The position numbers and the translations under genes were made by a program. 41,208 bases of DNA from the NCBI GenBank assembly GCA_036703315.1, contig DATNPH010000224.1, positions 1 to 41,208 on the forward strand, read 5' to 3'. Each line of letters starts with the position of its first letter. The stretch's first letter is position 1. Below are positions 25,204 to 33,669 of this stretch, piece by piece. This stretch comes from DATNPH01 sp036703315 (GTDB lineage Bacteria; Cyanobacteriota; Cyanobacteriia; Cyanobacteriales; Coleofasciculaceae). The notes under the pieces are model-generated. The model saw only the letters and a program-made list of their open reading frames with translations. It was not told where the DNA came from and searched no databases.

Positions 25204-25238
25204 GGTAGAAGGCAGAAGGTAGAAGGTAGAAGGCAGGA
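25204..25238 (+). repeat. Heptamer short tandem repeat (five units)
   Basis: Five consecutive 7-bp units (GGTAGAA, GGCAGAA, GGTAGAA, GGTAGAA, GGCAGGA) fill 25204-25238. A partly complementary CTGCCTTC-rich tract lies at about 25391-25418, so the 180 bp between may form a large imperfect stem. Similar heptamers are known from filamentous cyanobacteria. The rest of 25175-25436 has no gene, only small palindromes such as CCAAAT/ATTTGG near 25320-25336. Confidence 0.7.
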
Positions 25239-25436
25239 GGAATGCCTTCGTCCTTTGCCCACGGCTGAGCGCTCACGCCGAAGCCCACGGCTGAAGGGAG
25301 TAAGGGTATCAAGCCCCTTCCAAATCTTCGATTTGGTGGCTCCCAATTGGCAGGGCTTAGAATCCCCTTCCAATTGATTACATAAGAGCCTGCTGCCTTC
25401 ATTCTTCTGCCTTCTTCAAATAGATTCCTTTATGTT

Positions 25437-25708
25437 TATAGCGATTCTCAATTAAATGCAATACAGGTCGTTGGTAGGGGCACAATATTATCCATCGGTG
25501 TCAACTTAAGGAGGCTTGGCGGTTAGAAACCGCAGCTACACGAACAAAACCTGCCTGCGCAGGTTAAATAAGAGTTGATTTTTCATTAAGTCCGCGCAGG
25601 CGGACTTGGTTTTTATAGCCGCGAATTCCATTCGCCAGGGCTTAAGTTGACACCAATGAATATTATCGTGCCCCTACAATGTGGTGTATGTAGCTGAGAA
25701 CGGCTATA
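25437..25708. mobile_element. 272-bp MITE with about 70-bp terminal inverted repeats and hairpin-chain core
   Basis: The outer ends are TATAGC (25437-25442) and GCTATA (25703-25708). The inverted arms run to 25510 on the left and from 25641 on the right. The inner 37 bp of each arm (25474-25510 against 25641-25677) match at 33 positions; the outer parts match less well. TATAGC termini with TA at the edge suit mobilisation by an IS630/Tc1-type transposase. The core holds three perfect hairpins: GCGGTT/AACCGC (25519-25533), AACCTGC/GCAGGTT (25548-25565) and AAGTCCGC/GCGGACTT (25588-25607). No coding capacity. The remaining 25709-25861 holds nothing recognised. Confidence 0.75.
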
Positions 25709-25861
25709 GTTGGTAACTGCTAATCTTTTATTCTCGTTGTCACTAAGGAAAATCAGCTTTTAGGCAATCGCTAAAAACCAACGCCAAAACCTATTTTTTA
25801 CTCTTATTTCAGGCTGAAATGTAAAAAACATACACCTGTGGGGGCTAGGGGGATCAGTAAC

Positions 25862-26959
25862 TTATCTGCTTAAAGCCTGCTTGACCGTTTGGCGAATCTC
25901 ATCCAAACGAACAGTTTTACCCCCCTCAACACCGGGACAGCCAGTAGCAACGCGATCGCGGTGCCCCAAAATTGGAGGTACATTTACTGTTGAAGGCTTG
26001 CCAGAATCTGGATGAGTTGGAGTATTTATAGGTGTCACCGGATCTTTGATTCCTAGACGTTGACAAAGATTGGTGCATAGAGCCACAGCTGACCGAAACT
26101 GAGCATCTGTGATTTTCCTGTTTGTATAGTCTCCGTCAAAGCAAACACCTATTCCATCATTGACTAAATCGTGTGCTCCCTTCTTCTTTTCGGAGCGACC
26201 TTCATAAATCCTGCCACTCGCCATAATCACATAGTGATAGCCAATATCACTAAAGTTCTGTGTTCCGTCCATGTGACCATTTTGTATTTGTCGCATGCGT
26301 TGGACTTCAGCAGACTGAGAAGTCGCCGGATCAGAGGGAATAAACGTATGGTGGATAGTAATACGCTTTGGATTGATTAGGTCAGTAAGAGGTGCTTTAG
26401 GGAGTCGAGCGCCCCAAACCTGGCGTGCTACAATATCTAACTCTCCTGACCCAACATTTAACTCAATCTGGGCACTTTCTTGCTCAGATGCTATCACTTC
26501 AACCAGTCGCTTACCCGGCTGGTGAAACAACAAAGCCACTTGCCATTTACCATCTTTAATTCGAGGACGTGCAACTTCAAACCGCTTATCAACCATGATG
26601 ACAAGCTGCTCACCATCCTGGAAACCATCCGCTTCACCAGCTATGGTAAAAGATTCCTCAGCTCTAATCACATTGGGGATAGTTGTGAATCGAAGTCTAG
26701 GAGGCGCAGTAATGACCTTGATTGATACAGTTTCACTTTGATCTTTAATTGAAATAGTTAGTCGGTAATCGCCAGTTTGTAAAAATGTTAATTCAATACG
26801 CCAAGAGTTATTAGGAGTCACCACACCCCCCGAAACTCTAAACTGGTTGTTCACGGCTAGAGTTACAATTTCGCCTGCATTATCTGGGTCAGCTGTTCCT
26901 GCGATCGCAAAGCTTTGCCGAACCTTAACTTCAGGAGGAATGGAGGTAATTTTAACCAT
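25862..26959 (-). CDS. N-acetylmuramoyl-L-alanine amidase (PGRP/Amidase_2) with two N-terminal beta domains
   Basis: A 365-residue protein. Residues 1-83 and 86-170 are two related Ig-like beta domains, each starting with a (F)(T/A)I-AG-AD(P/G) pattern. The C-terminal amidase domain (about 175-365) begins VARQVWGAR and has zinc ligands His203 or His204 in ITIHHTF, His333 in LGHRD and Cys341 in TGCPG, plus Tyr241 in GYHYVI. It should cut the amide bond between N-acetylmuramate and L-Ala. The Cys as third ligand is typical of peptidoglycan-recognition-type amidases. No signal peptide is present from this start, which is odd for a wall enzyme; it might need lysis or another export route. It is monocistronic. 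Confidence 0.9.
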   Translation of the reverse strand: MVKITSIPPEVKVRQSFAIAGTADPDNAGEIVTLAVNNQFRVSGGVVTPNNSWRIELTFLQTGDYRLTISIKDQSETVSIKVITAPPRLRFTTIPNVIRAEESFTIAGEADGFQDGEQLVIMVDKRFEVARPRIKDGKWQVALLFHQPGKRLVEVIASEQESAQIELNVGSGELDIVARQVWGARLPKAPLTDLINPKRITIHHTFIPSDPATSQSAEVQRMRQIQNGHMDGTQNFSDIGYHYVIMASGRIYEGRSEKKKGAHDLVNDGIGVCFDGDYTNRKITDAQFRSAVALCTNLCQRLGIKDPVTPINTPTHPDSGKPSTVNVPPILGHRDRVATGCPGVEGGKTVRLDEIRQTVKQALSR

Positions 26960-27115
26960 AGGAAGGACTAAATTTTCGGGTTTTCCTTATATAGCGTTGC
27001 ATAGAATGTGCACTCTACTAGGTGAGAACCAATAAGGAAACCGTAGTTCACTTAATGCCACCATTCATCCCATCACCCTATGAAGTTGAGCGATGGAATG
27101 GAATGATGGGTTCTG

Positions 27116-28159
27116 CTAACTACTGACTGCCAACGTCTTGGTTGGTGTACTTTGCAGTAATCCCGTTAACAATGAAGTCGGACGCTGACCATGCGGCCAA
27201 GCGAAGGCATGGTGGAAGGCAGCATCCTGACAAGCTTGCAACTGTTTAAAGTCAATCACGTCTTGAGTCAGTAAGTTTTCATACTCAAAAGGCAGACGGA
27301 CATTGTGCAGTCCGGCATTATCGGTGCAGATAGCAATGTCCACACCCGCTTCAAAACAGTGATTAAACACTACCTTCAGCTGACGGATATCCTCCAGTGT
27401 GCCTGTTTTTAGGTAAGTAGTCGGACAAACTTCCAGGCATTGCTTTCGTTCGGCTACCTCATTTAATAACTCTGGATACTTCAACGGAATCTGGATACCA
27501 TGACCAATCCGCATTAAATACGGCAAGAGTTCCGGGTAACAGCCGTTAGGGGTTTCGTAGAGATGACCTGTTGTTTTTAAGTTGAGCGATCGCGCATACT
27601 TGTACAACCCAACAAATTCATCCAAACGCTCAGCAACCCAGGCATCTCCCCCGGCTAAGTCTACCGCACAGACATATTCCTGATGCTCAGCCGCCAAATC
27701 AACAATCGCCTTATTCACCTCATAAGGCAGTCGTGAGTGCATACAGAGAATTTGGCTCGTTACAATCGGATACTCTTGTACCCGACTCGCTTCTCCAACA
27801 ATTTCTACAATCTTTGCCATCTGGTCAATCCGTTCAGACTGACTCAGGTGTTCAGACGTTCGCAGGTAGGGAGTGTAGCGTAACTCTAAATACGCTAAAT
27901 TCTCAAAAATATAAGCCCCACGAATCAGCCGATAGATGAAATAAGGTAGAGTATCTGCCGTTTGGACACTTTCCACTAACGTATGTAGTTCTAAATACTC
28001 ATCAAGCGTGTTACGAGGTCGTGTGTAAAAGTCCTCAAACTCTGGATACTCAGGAAATCGCTGAGCCAAATCGGGATTGCGGCGTTGAAAATAGCGCCAG
28101 AGAATACGAGGAACAACCGAACCACCCAGATGGCGGTGTAAATCAGCATATAAAGTCAC
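27116..28159 (-). CDS. Adenosine-deaminase superfamily protein with altered active site
   Basis: I choose the GTG at 28159: a GAGAGG ribosome-binding site lies 5 nt upstream, and the product then begins VTLYADLHRHLGGS, the usual ADA start. The 347-residue protein keeps the first two zinc ligands (His8, His10) and HLYE, which preserves the His-x-x-Glu spacing of the HAGE motif (zinc His and catalytic Glu). It also has GHGI and CPTTYLKTG. The later TDDP block reads TDNA, so the zinc Asp is kept but the next Asp, which contacts the purine in ADA, is Asn. DLAGGDA replaces DLAGDE. It is probably an amidohydrolase acting on a purine or related ring, but adenosine may not be its substrate. It is encoded downstream of the GNAT gene on the same strand. 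Confidence 0.85.
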   Translation of the reverse strand: MTLYADLHRHLGGSVVPRILWRYFQRRNPDLAQRFPEYPEFEDFYTRPRNTLDEYLELHTLVESVQTADTLPYFIYRLIRGAYIFENLAYLELRYTPYLRTSEHLSQSERIDQMAKIVEIVGEASRVQEYPIVTSQILCMHSRLPYEVNKAIVDLAAEHQEYVCAVDLAGGDAWVAERLDEFVGLYKYARSLNLKTTGHLYETPNGCYPELLPYLMRIGHGIQIPLKYPELLNEVAERKQCLEVCPTTYLKTGTLEDIRQLKVVFNHCFEAGVDIAICTDNAGLHNVRLPFEYENLLTQDVIDFKQLQACQDAAFHHAFAWPHGQRPTSLLTGLLQSTPTKTLAVSS

Positions 28160-28268
28160 AATAACCTCTCTAACAATCCTTAGATTCAATAACAGTAGCG
28201 TCAACTGAAGGCTGAAGTTGAAAGCCTAAAGGGTGAAAAGATACCTCGAAACATATCGATTTGCTGGT

Positions 28269-29075
28269 TCAGCCTTCATCCTTCTTTTGGTCAATGTAGT
28301 TCAGCCGTGAATCTACCTTTTGGAAACCAATACGTTCATAGGTAGCTTGGGCAATAGCATCACCAGCAGAAAGCCAGACCAAATCACCTCTCCCCTCAAA
28401 ATGATCGTTCACAAGAAAACTGCACAACGTAGCTGCCACACCTTGACGGCGCAGTGAGGGTTCAGTGGCGACACCTACGAGTTCACAAGTACCCGACATT
28501 GGCATGGTGGCACCTACACCAGCAGGTATGCCATTCAGATTAGCCAAAGCACAACGCATGCTACCCATTTGGATCTGCTCGTGCAACTCAGCAATTTCAT
28601 TCTCAGCTGGAGGTTCGGTGGCTTGATAATTAAAGCCTTGATTCCGTACTGAAAGAAACGTTGCCAGAGTGTCGATACCATCGGCAGCAGTAAGCAGTTG
28701 GACTTGTACGGCAGAGGCTTGATAAGGTTGGAAGTCAGCGGATGTACACAGCATCATCGGCTGACGTGCTTCTAATTGCAGTCCAGCCTCTTCTAATGCC
28801 TCCGGAAGCGTTGGCCAAAGGGAGTTTGTAAATTCAAACCGAAGAGTGCGATCGCGTTCAATAAAGACCTCTCGCAGTTCTAAAAGTACATCTGCTACCT
28901 CAGCTTTTGTCCCCAACGGTTCGACGGGTACAGCATAGTTGAGCCAGGTTAAGTCACAAGACGGGTCAATCAGTGCCTGAAATGATCCGACTGCGATTAC
29001 CTCACGACCTTGCCCTGCCACCTTGCAGTTAATCTGCTCGATGCGTCGTAACTGCTGGCTGAGTGATTCCTCCAC
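28269..29075 (-). CDS. GNAT-family N-acetyltransferase
   Basis: The start at GTG 29075 is supported by an AGGAGGAGG ribosome-binding site right before it; the frame is open to 29117 but the extension is basic and unconserved-looking. The 268-residue product has a less conserved N-terminal half (a probable degenerate GNAT fold) and a C-terminal acetyltransferase domain. Its acetyl-CoA loop is LVGVATEPSLRRQGVAATL (about residues 195-213), followed by DLVWLSAGDAIAQATYERIGF. It transfers an acetyl group from acetyl-CoA to an unidentified amine. It is divergent from purA, and the ADA-like gene lies 109 bp downstream of it on the same strand. Confidence 0.88.
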   Translation of the reverse strand: MEESLSQQLRRIEQINCKVAGQGREVIAVGSFQALIDPSCDLTWLNYAVPVEPLGTKAEVADVLLELREVFIERDRTLRFEFTNSLWPTLPEALEEAGLQLEARQPMMLCTSADFQPYQASAVQVQLLTAADGIDTLATFLSVRNQGFNYQATEPPAENEIAELHEQIQMGSMRCALANLNGIPAGVGATMPMSGTCELVGVATEPSLRRQGVAATLCSFLVNDHFEGRGDLVWLSAGDAIAQATYERIGFQKVDSRLNYIDQKKDEG

Positions 29076-29185
29076 ACACCTCCTCCTCTTTTGGTCAGGA
29101 CTTTCTGCTAATTCCAAGTTGACACCTGTTACACCACATGCTAATAATTGTAATTTGTGAAAACTTAGAAATTAAAAAAAAACCC

Positions 29186-30526
29186 TTGGCTAACGTTGTT
29201 GTAATCGGTGCCCAATGGGGCGATGAAGGTAAAGGTAAAATCACTGATCTACTCAGTCGGTCAGCAGATGTCGTAGTACGTTACCAAGGGGGTGTCAATG
29301 CCGGACACACCGTCGTCGTCCAAGGGCAGACTTTTAAGCTGCATCTGATTCCTTCCGGAATTTTATATCCTGATACCGAGTGCATTATTGGTAGCGGAAC
29401 GGTCATAGACCCACAGGTTCTTATCCAAGAACTTGACCAGCTTAACCAGCTGAAAATATCAACGGCAAATCTGTTAATTTCAGAAACTGCCCACGTAACG
29501 ATGCCCTACCATCGGCTCATCGACCAGGCATCGGAAGAGCGTCGGGGAAACCACAAAATTGGCACCACGGGTCGCGGCATTGGTCCTACTTACGCTGATA
29601 AATCAGAGCGTACTGGCATTCGGATCTTAGATTTGATGGATCCAGAGGCACTGCGAAAACAGCTAACCTGGACGATAAATTATAAAAACGTCATTCTTGA
29701 AAAGCTATATGATTTGCCGCCCTTAGACCCGAATACTGTGATTGAGCAGTACCTGGAGTATGCGGAACGATTACGCCCTCATGTGGTTGATTGCTCGTTG
29801 AAAATTTACGACGCCATTCAGCAACGACGCAATATCCTGTTCGAAGGCGCTCAAGGGACACTCCTAGATTTAGATCACGGTACCTATCCTTACGTTACCT
29901 CCTCCAATCCTGTAGCTGGCGGGGCTTGTGTGGGGGCAGGTGTGGGACCGACAATGATCGATCGCGTGATTGGTGTAGCGAAGGCTTACACAACCCGTGT
30001 GGGAGAAGGCCCGTTTCCGACGGAACTCGACAGTGAAATTGGAGAGGTACTGTGCGATCGCGGCGCAGAATTTGGCACCACAACGGGTCGCCGTCGTCGT
30101 TGCGGTTGGTTTGATGCCGTGATTGGCCGCTATGCTGTCCGTATCAATGGCATGGACTGTCTGGCGATCACCAAACTCGACGTTCTCGATACGCTAGAAG
30201 AAATTAAAGTCTGCGTTGCTTACGAAATCGATGGTAAACGCTGTGAGGATTTTCCTAGCAGTGCTCGTCGATTTTCCCAATGCCGACCTATTTATAAAAC
30301 TTTACCAGGTTGGCAACAGTCCACTGAGCATTGTCGGAATCTAGAAGACTTACCCAAGCAGGCGCTAGATTATCTTAAATTCCTGGCAGAGTTGATGGAA
30401 GTGCCAATCGCTCTGGTTTCCTTAGGAGCCAGCCGCGATCAGACAATTATTGTAGAAGACCCCATCCACGGACCAAAGCGGGCACTATTGCACGTCAATG
30501 GCACACCGATAACCTTGGGAGTCTAG
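29186..30526 (+). CDS. purA: Adenylosuccinate synthetase
   Basis: The enzyme joins IMP and aspartate using GTP, the first committed step to AMP. The family begins (M)ANVVVIGAQWGDEGKGK, which places the start at the TTG at 29186 and gives 446 residues, the normal cyanobacterial length. An ATG at 29138 would add 16 atypical residues. Catalytic Asp and His are in GDEGKGK and NAGHT. IGTTGRGIGPTYADK, LFEGAQGTLLDLDHGTYPYVTS, GEGPFPTE and the arginine loop TTGRRRRCGWFD are all intact. No good ribosome-binding site precedes either start. The neighbouring GNAT gene is divergent and rplY follows after a tandemly duplicated spacer. Confidence 0.95.
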   Translation: MANVVVIGAQWGDEGKGKITDLLSRSADVVVRYQGGVNAGHTVVVQGQTFKLHLIPSGILYPDTECIIGSGTVIDPQVLIQELDQLNQLKISTANLLISETAHVTMPYHRLIDQASEERRGNHKIGTTGRGIGPTYADKSERTGIRILDLMDPEALRKQLTWTINYKNVILEKLYDLPPLDPNTVIEQYLEYAERLRPHVVDCSLKIYDAIQQRRNILFEGAQGTLLDLDHGTYPYVTSSNPVAGGACVGAGVGPTMIDRVIGVAKAYTTRVGEGPFPTELDSEIGEVLCDRGAEFGTTTGRRRRCGWFDAVIGRYAVRINGMDCLAITKLDVLDTLEEIKVCVAYEIDGKRCEDFPSSARRFSQCRPIYKTLPGWQQSTEHCRNLEDLPKQALDYLKFLAELMEVPIALVSLGASRDQTIIVEDPIHGPKRALLHVNGTPITLGV

Positions 30527-30532
30527 GATTGG

Positions 30533-30658
30533 GGATTAAAGTTCAACCAACAGCCTTGGCGTCGGCAATCTAAAATCAAGATTGGGTTAAGGATTTTGGA
30601 TTTTGGATTAAAGTCCAACCAATACCCCTTGCATCGGCAATCTAAAATCTAAGATTGG
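30533..30658 (+). repeat. Tandem 72-bp-period duplication between purA and rplY
   Basis: The roughly 53-nt unit beginning GGATTAAAGT at 30533-30585 recurs at 30605-30658 with several substitutions. Both contain CGGCAATCTAAAATC and end AAGATTGG. The intervening stretch is filled with GGATTTTGGATT. Each unit carries AATCT/AGATT pairing and could fold as a short hairpin. It lies entirely in the 171-bp spacer upstream of rplY. Confidence 0.65.
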
Positions 30659-30697
30659 TCTGTCGCTAACCCTTGAAAACCTATAAAAGCTACTGAG

Positions 30698-31300
30698 ATG
30701 GAACTTACAGTTGAATGTCAAAAGCGAGCTGAAGGCAGTAAACCGAAAGCCTTACGGCGGTCTGGTTTAATTCCCGCTGTTCTCTACGGTCACAAAGGTA
30801 CCGAATCTGTGGAGTTGACTGTCGATGCCAAAACCGCAGAATTATTGCTCAAAAAAGCCACCATTAACAACAGCCTGGTTCAGGTAAAAATTCCTCACCT
30901 TCCCTGGAGTGGTAAAGCGCTGATTCGGGAAGTGCAAACTCATCCCTGGAAGAAGACTTCACTCTACCACCTCAGCTTCTTCTCGGTGGCAACTCAAGAG
31001 AGCCTTGACGTGGCGGTACCGCTGCACTTTGTGGGAGAATCCGTGGGTGTCAAACAAGACGGAGGAGTCCTTGACCTCCTGCTTACAGAACTTCAGGTGC
31101 AGTGTGCTCCTGAAAACATCCCGGAATCGATTGAAATTGATATTTCTCATCTACAGGTTGGGGATATCCTGCGTGTCGAGGAACTCGTTTTGCCATCAGG
31201 CGTTGTACCACTGATTGAACCGGGGGAAATGGTTGCCACCGTCGCGGCACCGCGTGTCGCTGAAGAAGACGAGATAGCAGAGTCCACCACAGAAGCTTAA
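30698..31300 (+). CDS. rplY: 50S ribosomal protein L25/general stress protein Ctc
   Basis: The 200-residue protein is the long (Ctc-type) form. The N-terminal L25 domain (1-95, with LRRSGLIPAVLYGHK at 19-33) binds the 5S rRNA E-loop. A C-terminal TL5-like beta domain (96-188) has VAVPLHFVGESVGVKQDGG, ENIPESIEIDISHLQVGD and ends VATVAAPR, followed by an acidic tail. It is a late-assembling part of the large-subunit central protuberance. An intrinsic terminator lies 54 bp after the stop, so the gene is transcribed alone or with purA. Confidence 0.96.
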   Translation: MELTVECQKRAEGSKPKALRRSGLIPAVLYGHKGTESVELTVDAKTAELLLKKATINNSLVQVKIPHLPWSGKALIREVQTHPWKKTSLYHLSFFSVATQESLDVAVPLHFVGESVGVKQDGGVLDLLLTELQVQCAPENIPESIEIDISHLQVGDILRVEELVLPSGVVPLIEPGEMVATVAAPRVAEEDEIAESTTEA

Positions 31301-31353
31301 ACCGTATAAGCTACATAATCTACCGGAGGTTTGCCTCCATGAGATAAGTTAGA

Positions 31354-31380
31354 CCAGGGACAACTATCCCTGGCTTTTTT
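31354..31380 (+). terminator. Intrinsic terminator after rplY
   Basis: CCAGGGA (31354-31360) pairs with TCCCTGG (31367-31373) around a 6-nt loop and is followed by C and six T residues (31375-31380). Just upstream, GGAGG-TTTG-CCTCC (31325-31338) forms another small hairpin. Confidence 0.85.
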
Positions 31381-31381
31381 A

Positions 31382-31434
31382 TGCAAATGGCTAATGGCTA
31401 ATGGCAATGAACAATGAACAATTAGCCATTTGCA
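31382..31434. repeat. Perfect 14-bp inverted repeat
   Basis: TGCAAATGGCTAAT at 31382-31395 pairs exactly with ATTAGCCATTTGCA at 31421-31434. The loop holds repeats of GGCTAAT and CAATGAA. It sits between the rplY terminator and the next start codon; role unknown. Confidence 0.7.
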
Positions 31435-31476
31435 AAAGCCCAAGAACTGTAAACGAAGTGTGCTAAAGCAAGCGAA

Positions 31477-33033
31477 ATGACACAAACAGCTGTTCCCGCC
31501 ATGATTGAGCAAATGATGCAGCCGGAGTTTTATCCTCACCCGGTAAAAGAACCGATTCGGATGATGCAGACTCACGTTTCCTATGTGTTTCTTACGGGTG
31601 ATTATGCCTACAAGGTCAAGAAACCAGTCAACTTCGGCTTCTTAGATTTCTCAACGTTGGAAGCAAGGCATCATTTCTGCTTAGAAGAAATCCGGATGAA
31701 CCAAGAGAACGCGCCGGAGCTTTACCTGGACGTGTTACCAGTGACGCAGAGTGAGGAGGGCTTTGTATTAAATGGTACAGGTCAGCCAGTGGAATATGTG
31801 CTGAAAATGCGCGAATTTTCCCAAGATGATTTATTTATCTGCATGTTTGAGCAAAATCGCCTTACACAAACCTATATGGAAGAGTTAGGACGGATTGTTG
31901 CTCAATTCCATGCCACAGCCAAAACGAATGATTATATTCGCACCTTTGGGGAAGTCTCCCAAGTTCGCCAAGCTATTGATGAAAATTATGAGCAAACTGA
32001 AAAATATATTGGCGGTCCTCAAACTCTGTCTCAGTTTGAACAGACGCGGCAGTTTACAGATGCTTTCTTTGCTAACGAGCAGGAGCTTTTCAATAGTCGC
32101 ATCCAAAACAACCAGATTCGAGAATGTCATGGGGATTTACACCTGAGAAATATTTGTCTTTGGCACGACAAAATTCAGTTATTTGACCGCATTGAATTTA
32201 ATGAGCCATTCCGCTTTGTAGATGTGATGTATGACATTGCTTTTGCGGTGATGGATTTGGAGGCACGCGGGCGTAAAGACTTGGGAAATGCTTTCTTAAA
32301 CACCTATATCGAGCAAACGGGTGATTGGGAAGGGTTGCAAGTGTTACCCCTGTACTTAAGTCGGCAGGCGTATGTCCGAGCTAAGGTAACATCTTTTCTG
32401 TTAGATGACCCTGGTGTTGGGCAGGATAGCAAGGAAGAGGCACTGGCAACGGCGGCTTTATATTACAAACTGGCTTGGGACTATACCCGTTCCCAGAAAG
32501 GACAGCTGATTTTGATGTCGGGTTTGTCGGGTTCTGGAAAGACGACAGTAGCACGGCATCTAGCACGACACCTAGGAGCTATTCACCTCCGTTCCGATGC
32601 AGTACGCAAACACCTCGCTGGTATCCCCTTAGAACAGAAAGGTGGAACAGACCTTTATACATCACAGATGAGCCAGAAGACTTATGATCGCCTATTAGAA
32701 TTGGGCATCAAGCTAGCCAACCGAGGATTCCCAGTCATTTTGGATGCAAAGTATGATCGGCAGGCGTTTAGGAAAGAAGCGATCGCTCAGGCCCAAAGCT
32801 ACCAGGTACCTGTAAAAATTATCTACTGCACTGCGCCAGAAGATGTTGTGCGCGATCGCCTCTTATCACGCACCAATGATGTTTCTGATGCCACAGCTGA
32901 CTTATTAACTCAACAACAAGCCTCTGCTGAACCTTTCACAGATGAAGAACAATCGCTCGTCACCATGTTGGACACAACACAAGATTGGGCGTCACAATTA
33001 GCTGATTGGAACGGGGTTGGAGAAGATCGATAA
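31477..33033 (+). CDS. Fusion of an APH-like kinase domain and a P-loop (AAA_33/zeta-like) kinase
   Basis: A 518-residue bifunctional protein. The N-terminal two thirds resemble aminoglycoside/choline phosphotransferases: YAYKVKKPVNFGFLDF near 43-58 (ATP-site Lys), the catalytic loop HGDLHLRN at 218-225, and the metal-binding DRIEF at 237-241 in place of the usual D-x-E. The C-terminal third (343-518) is a small-molecule kinase fold with Walker A GLSGSGKTT (349-357), the LRSDAVRKHLAG acceptor-site motif, and a lid with RLLSRTNDVSDATAD. The fusion is a known bacterial family of undetermined substrate, not an antibiotic-resistance enzyme by default. It is cytoplasmic. A NADAR gene follows 177 bp later on the same strand. 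Confidence 0.9.
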   Translation: MTQTAVPAMIEQMMQPEFYPHPVKEPIRMMQTHVSYVFLTGDYAYKVKKPVNFGFLDFSTLEARHHFCLEEIRMNQENAPELYLDVLPVTQSEEGFVLNGTGQPVEYVLKMREFSQDDLFICMFEQNRLTQTYMEELGRIVAQFHATAKTNDYIRTFGEVSQVRQAIDENYEQTEKYIGGPQTLSQFEQTRQFTDAFFANEQELFNSRIQNNQIRECHGDLHLRNICLWHDKIQLFDRIEFNEPFRFVDVMYDIAFAVMDLEARGRKDLGNAFLNTYIEQTGDWEGLQVLPLYLSRQAYVRAKVTSFLLDDPGVGQDSKEEALATAALYYKLAWDYTRSQKGQLILMSGLSGSGKTTVARHLARHLGAIHLRSDAVRKHLAGIPLEQKGGTDLYTSQMSQKTYDRLLELGIKLANRGFPVILDAKYDRQAFRKEAIAQAQSYQVPVKIIYCTAPEDVVRDRLLSRTNDVSDATADLLTQQQASAEPFTDEEQSLVTMLDTTQDWASQLADWNGVGEDR

Positions 33034-33210
33034 TCCTTCGCCCAAAGGAGCGTGATTTTTCGATTGTGTGATCGCAAAAATCTTATAGCCGGAAGGGGGT
33101 AAAACTAAGAATGAGAACAGAGGGATAAAAACAATGTCTTGACTCGTTTGTAGTCTTGACCTGTTGTTTTCCCTCCCAAACCAACCTTCTGCATTGCTAA
33201 ATAGTTTGAC

Positions 33211-33669
33211 ATGACCATTTATTTTTATAAAGTTTGCGACCCTTACGGCTGTTTTTCTAACTTCTCCCCCCACCCGATTCAGTTACATGGCTTATATTGG
33301 CAAACTGTGGAGCATTACTATCAATCCCAAAAGTTTGTCGGTAGCGACAATGAAGCCTTGATCCAAGTGATTCGAGACGTGCCAACGCCGATGGAAGCCG
33401 CCGCACTGGGACGCGATCGCTCCCGCCAACTTCGTCCCGACTGGGAGCAAGTGAAATCACAGGTCATGTGGCAAGCTGTTCTCACCAAGTTTCTCACCCA
33501 TACCGACATTCAAGCTATTCTGCTTGATACTGGCGAAGAGCTTATTGTCGAAGACTCTCCTACAGATTACTACTGGGGATGTGGTCAAGATAAAACTGGT
33601 CAGAATCAATTAGGGAAAATTCTTATGAATGTTCGTCAAGAAATTCGTCAGCGTAGTGTCAAAAAATAG
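33211..33669 (+). CDS. NADAR-family (YbiA/RibX-like) N-glycosidase
   Basis: The 152-residue protein begins with an aromatic strand (IYFYKV), then GCFSNFSPHPIQLHGLYWQT and VEHYYQSQKF, with EAAALGRDRS in the middle and DYYWGCGQDKTGQNQLGKIL at the end. All are NADAR hallmarks, including the conserved Asn-Phe, Glu of EHYYQ and Trp-Gly. Family members act on riboflavin-pathway intermediates, cutting the N-glycosidic bond of damaged or reactive pyrimidines, and some remove ADP-ribose from modified guanine in DNA. The plain single-domain form here fits the house-cleaning type. Cytoplasmic, monocistronic or loosely linked to the upstream kinase fusion. Confidence 0.92.
   Translation: MTIYFYKVCDPYGCFSNFSPHPIQLHGLYWQTVEHYYQSQKFVGSDNEALIQVIRDVPTPMEAAALGRDRSRQLRPDWEQVKSQVMWQAVLTKFLTHTDIQAILLDTGEELIVEDSPTDYYWGCGQDKTGQNQLGKILMNVRQEIRQRSVKK

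Noticed and set aside
31477..33033. Aminoglycoside resistance gene
   Set aside because: The APH-like domain belongs to a fusion with a P-loop kinase and has an altered metal motif (DRIEF); nothing links it to antibiotics.
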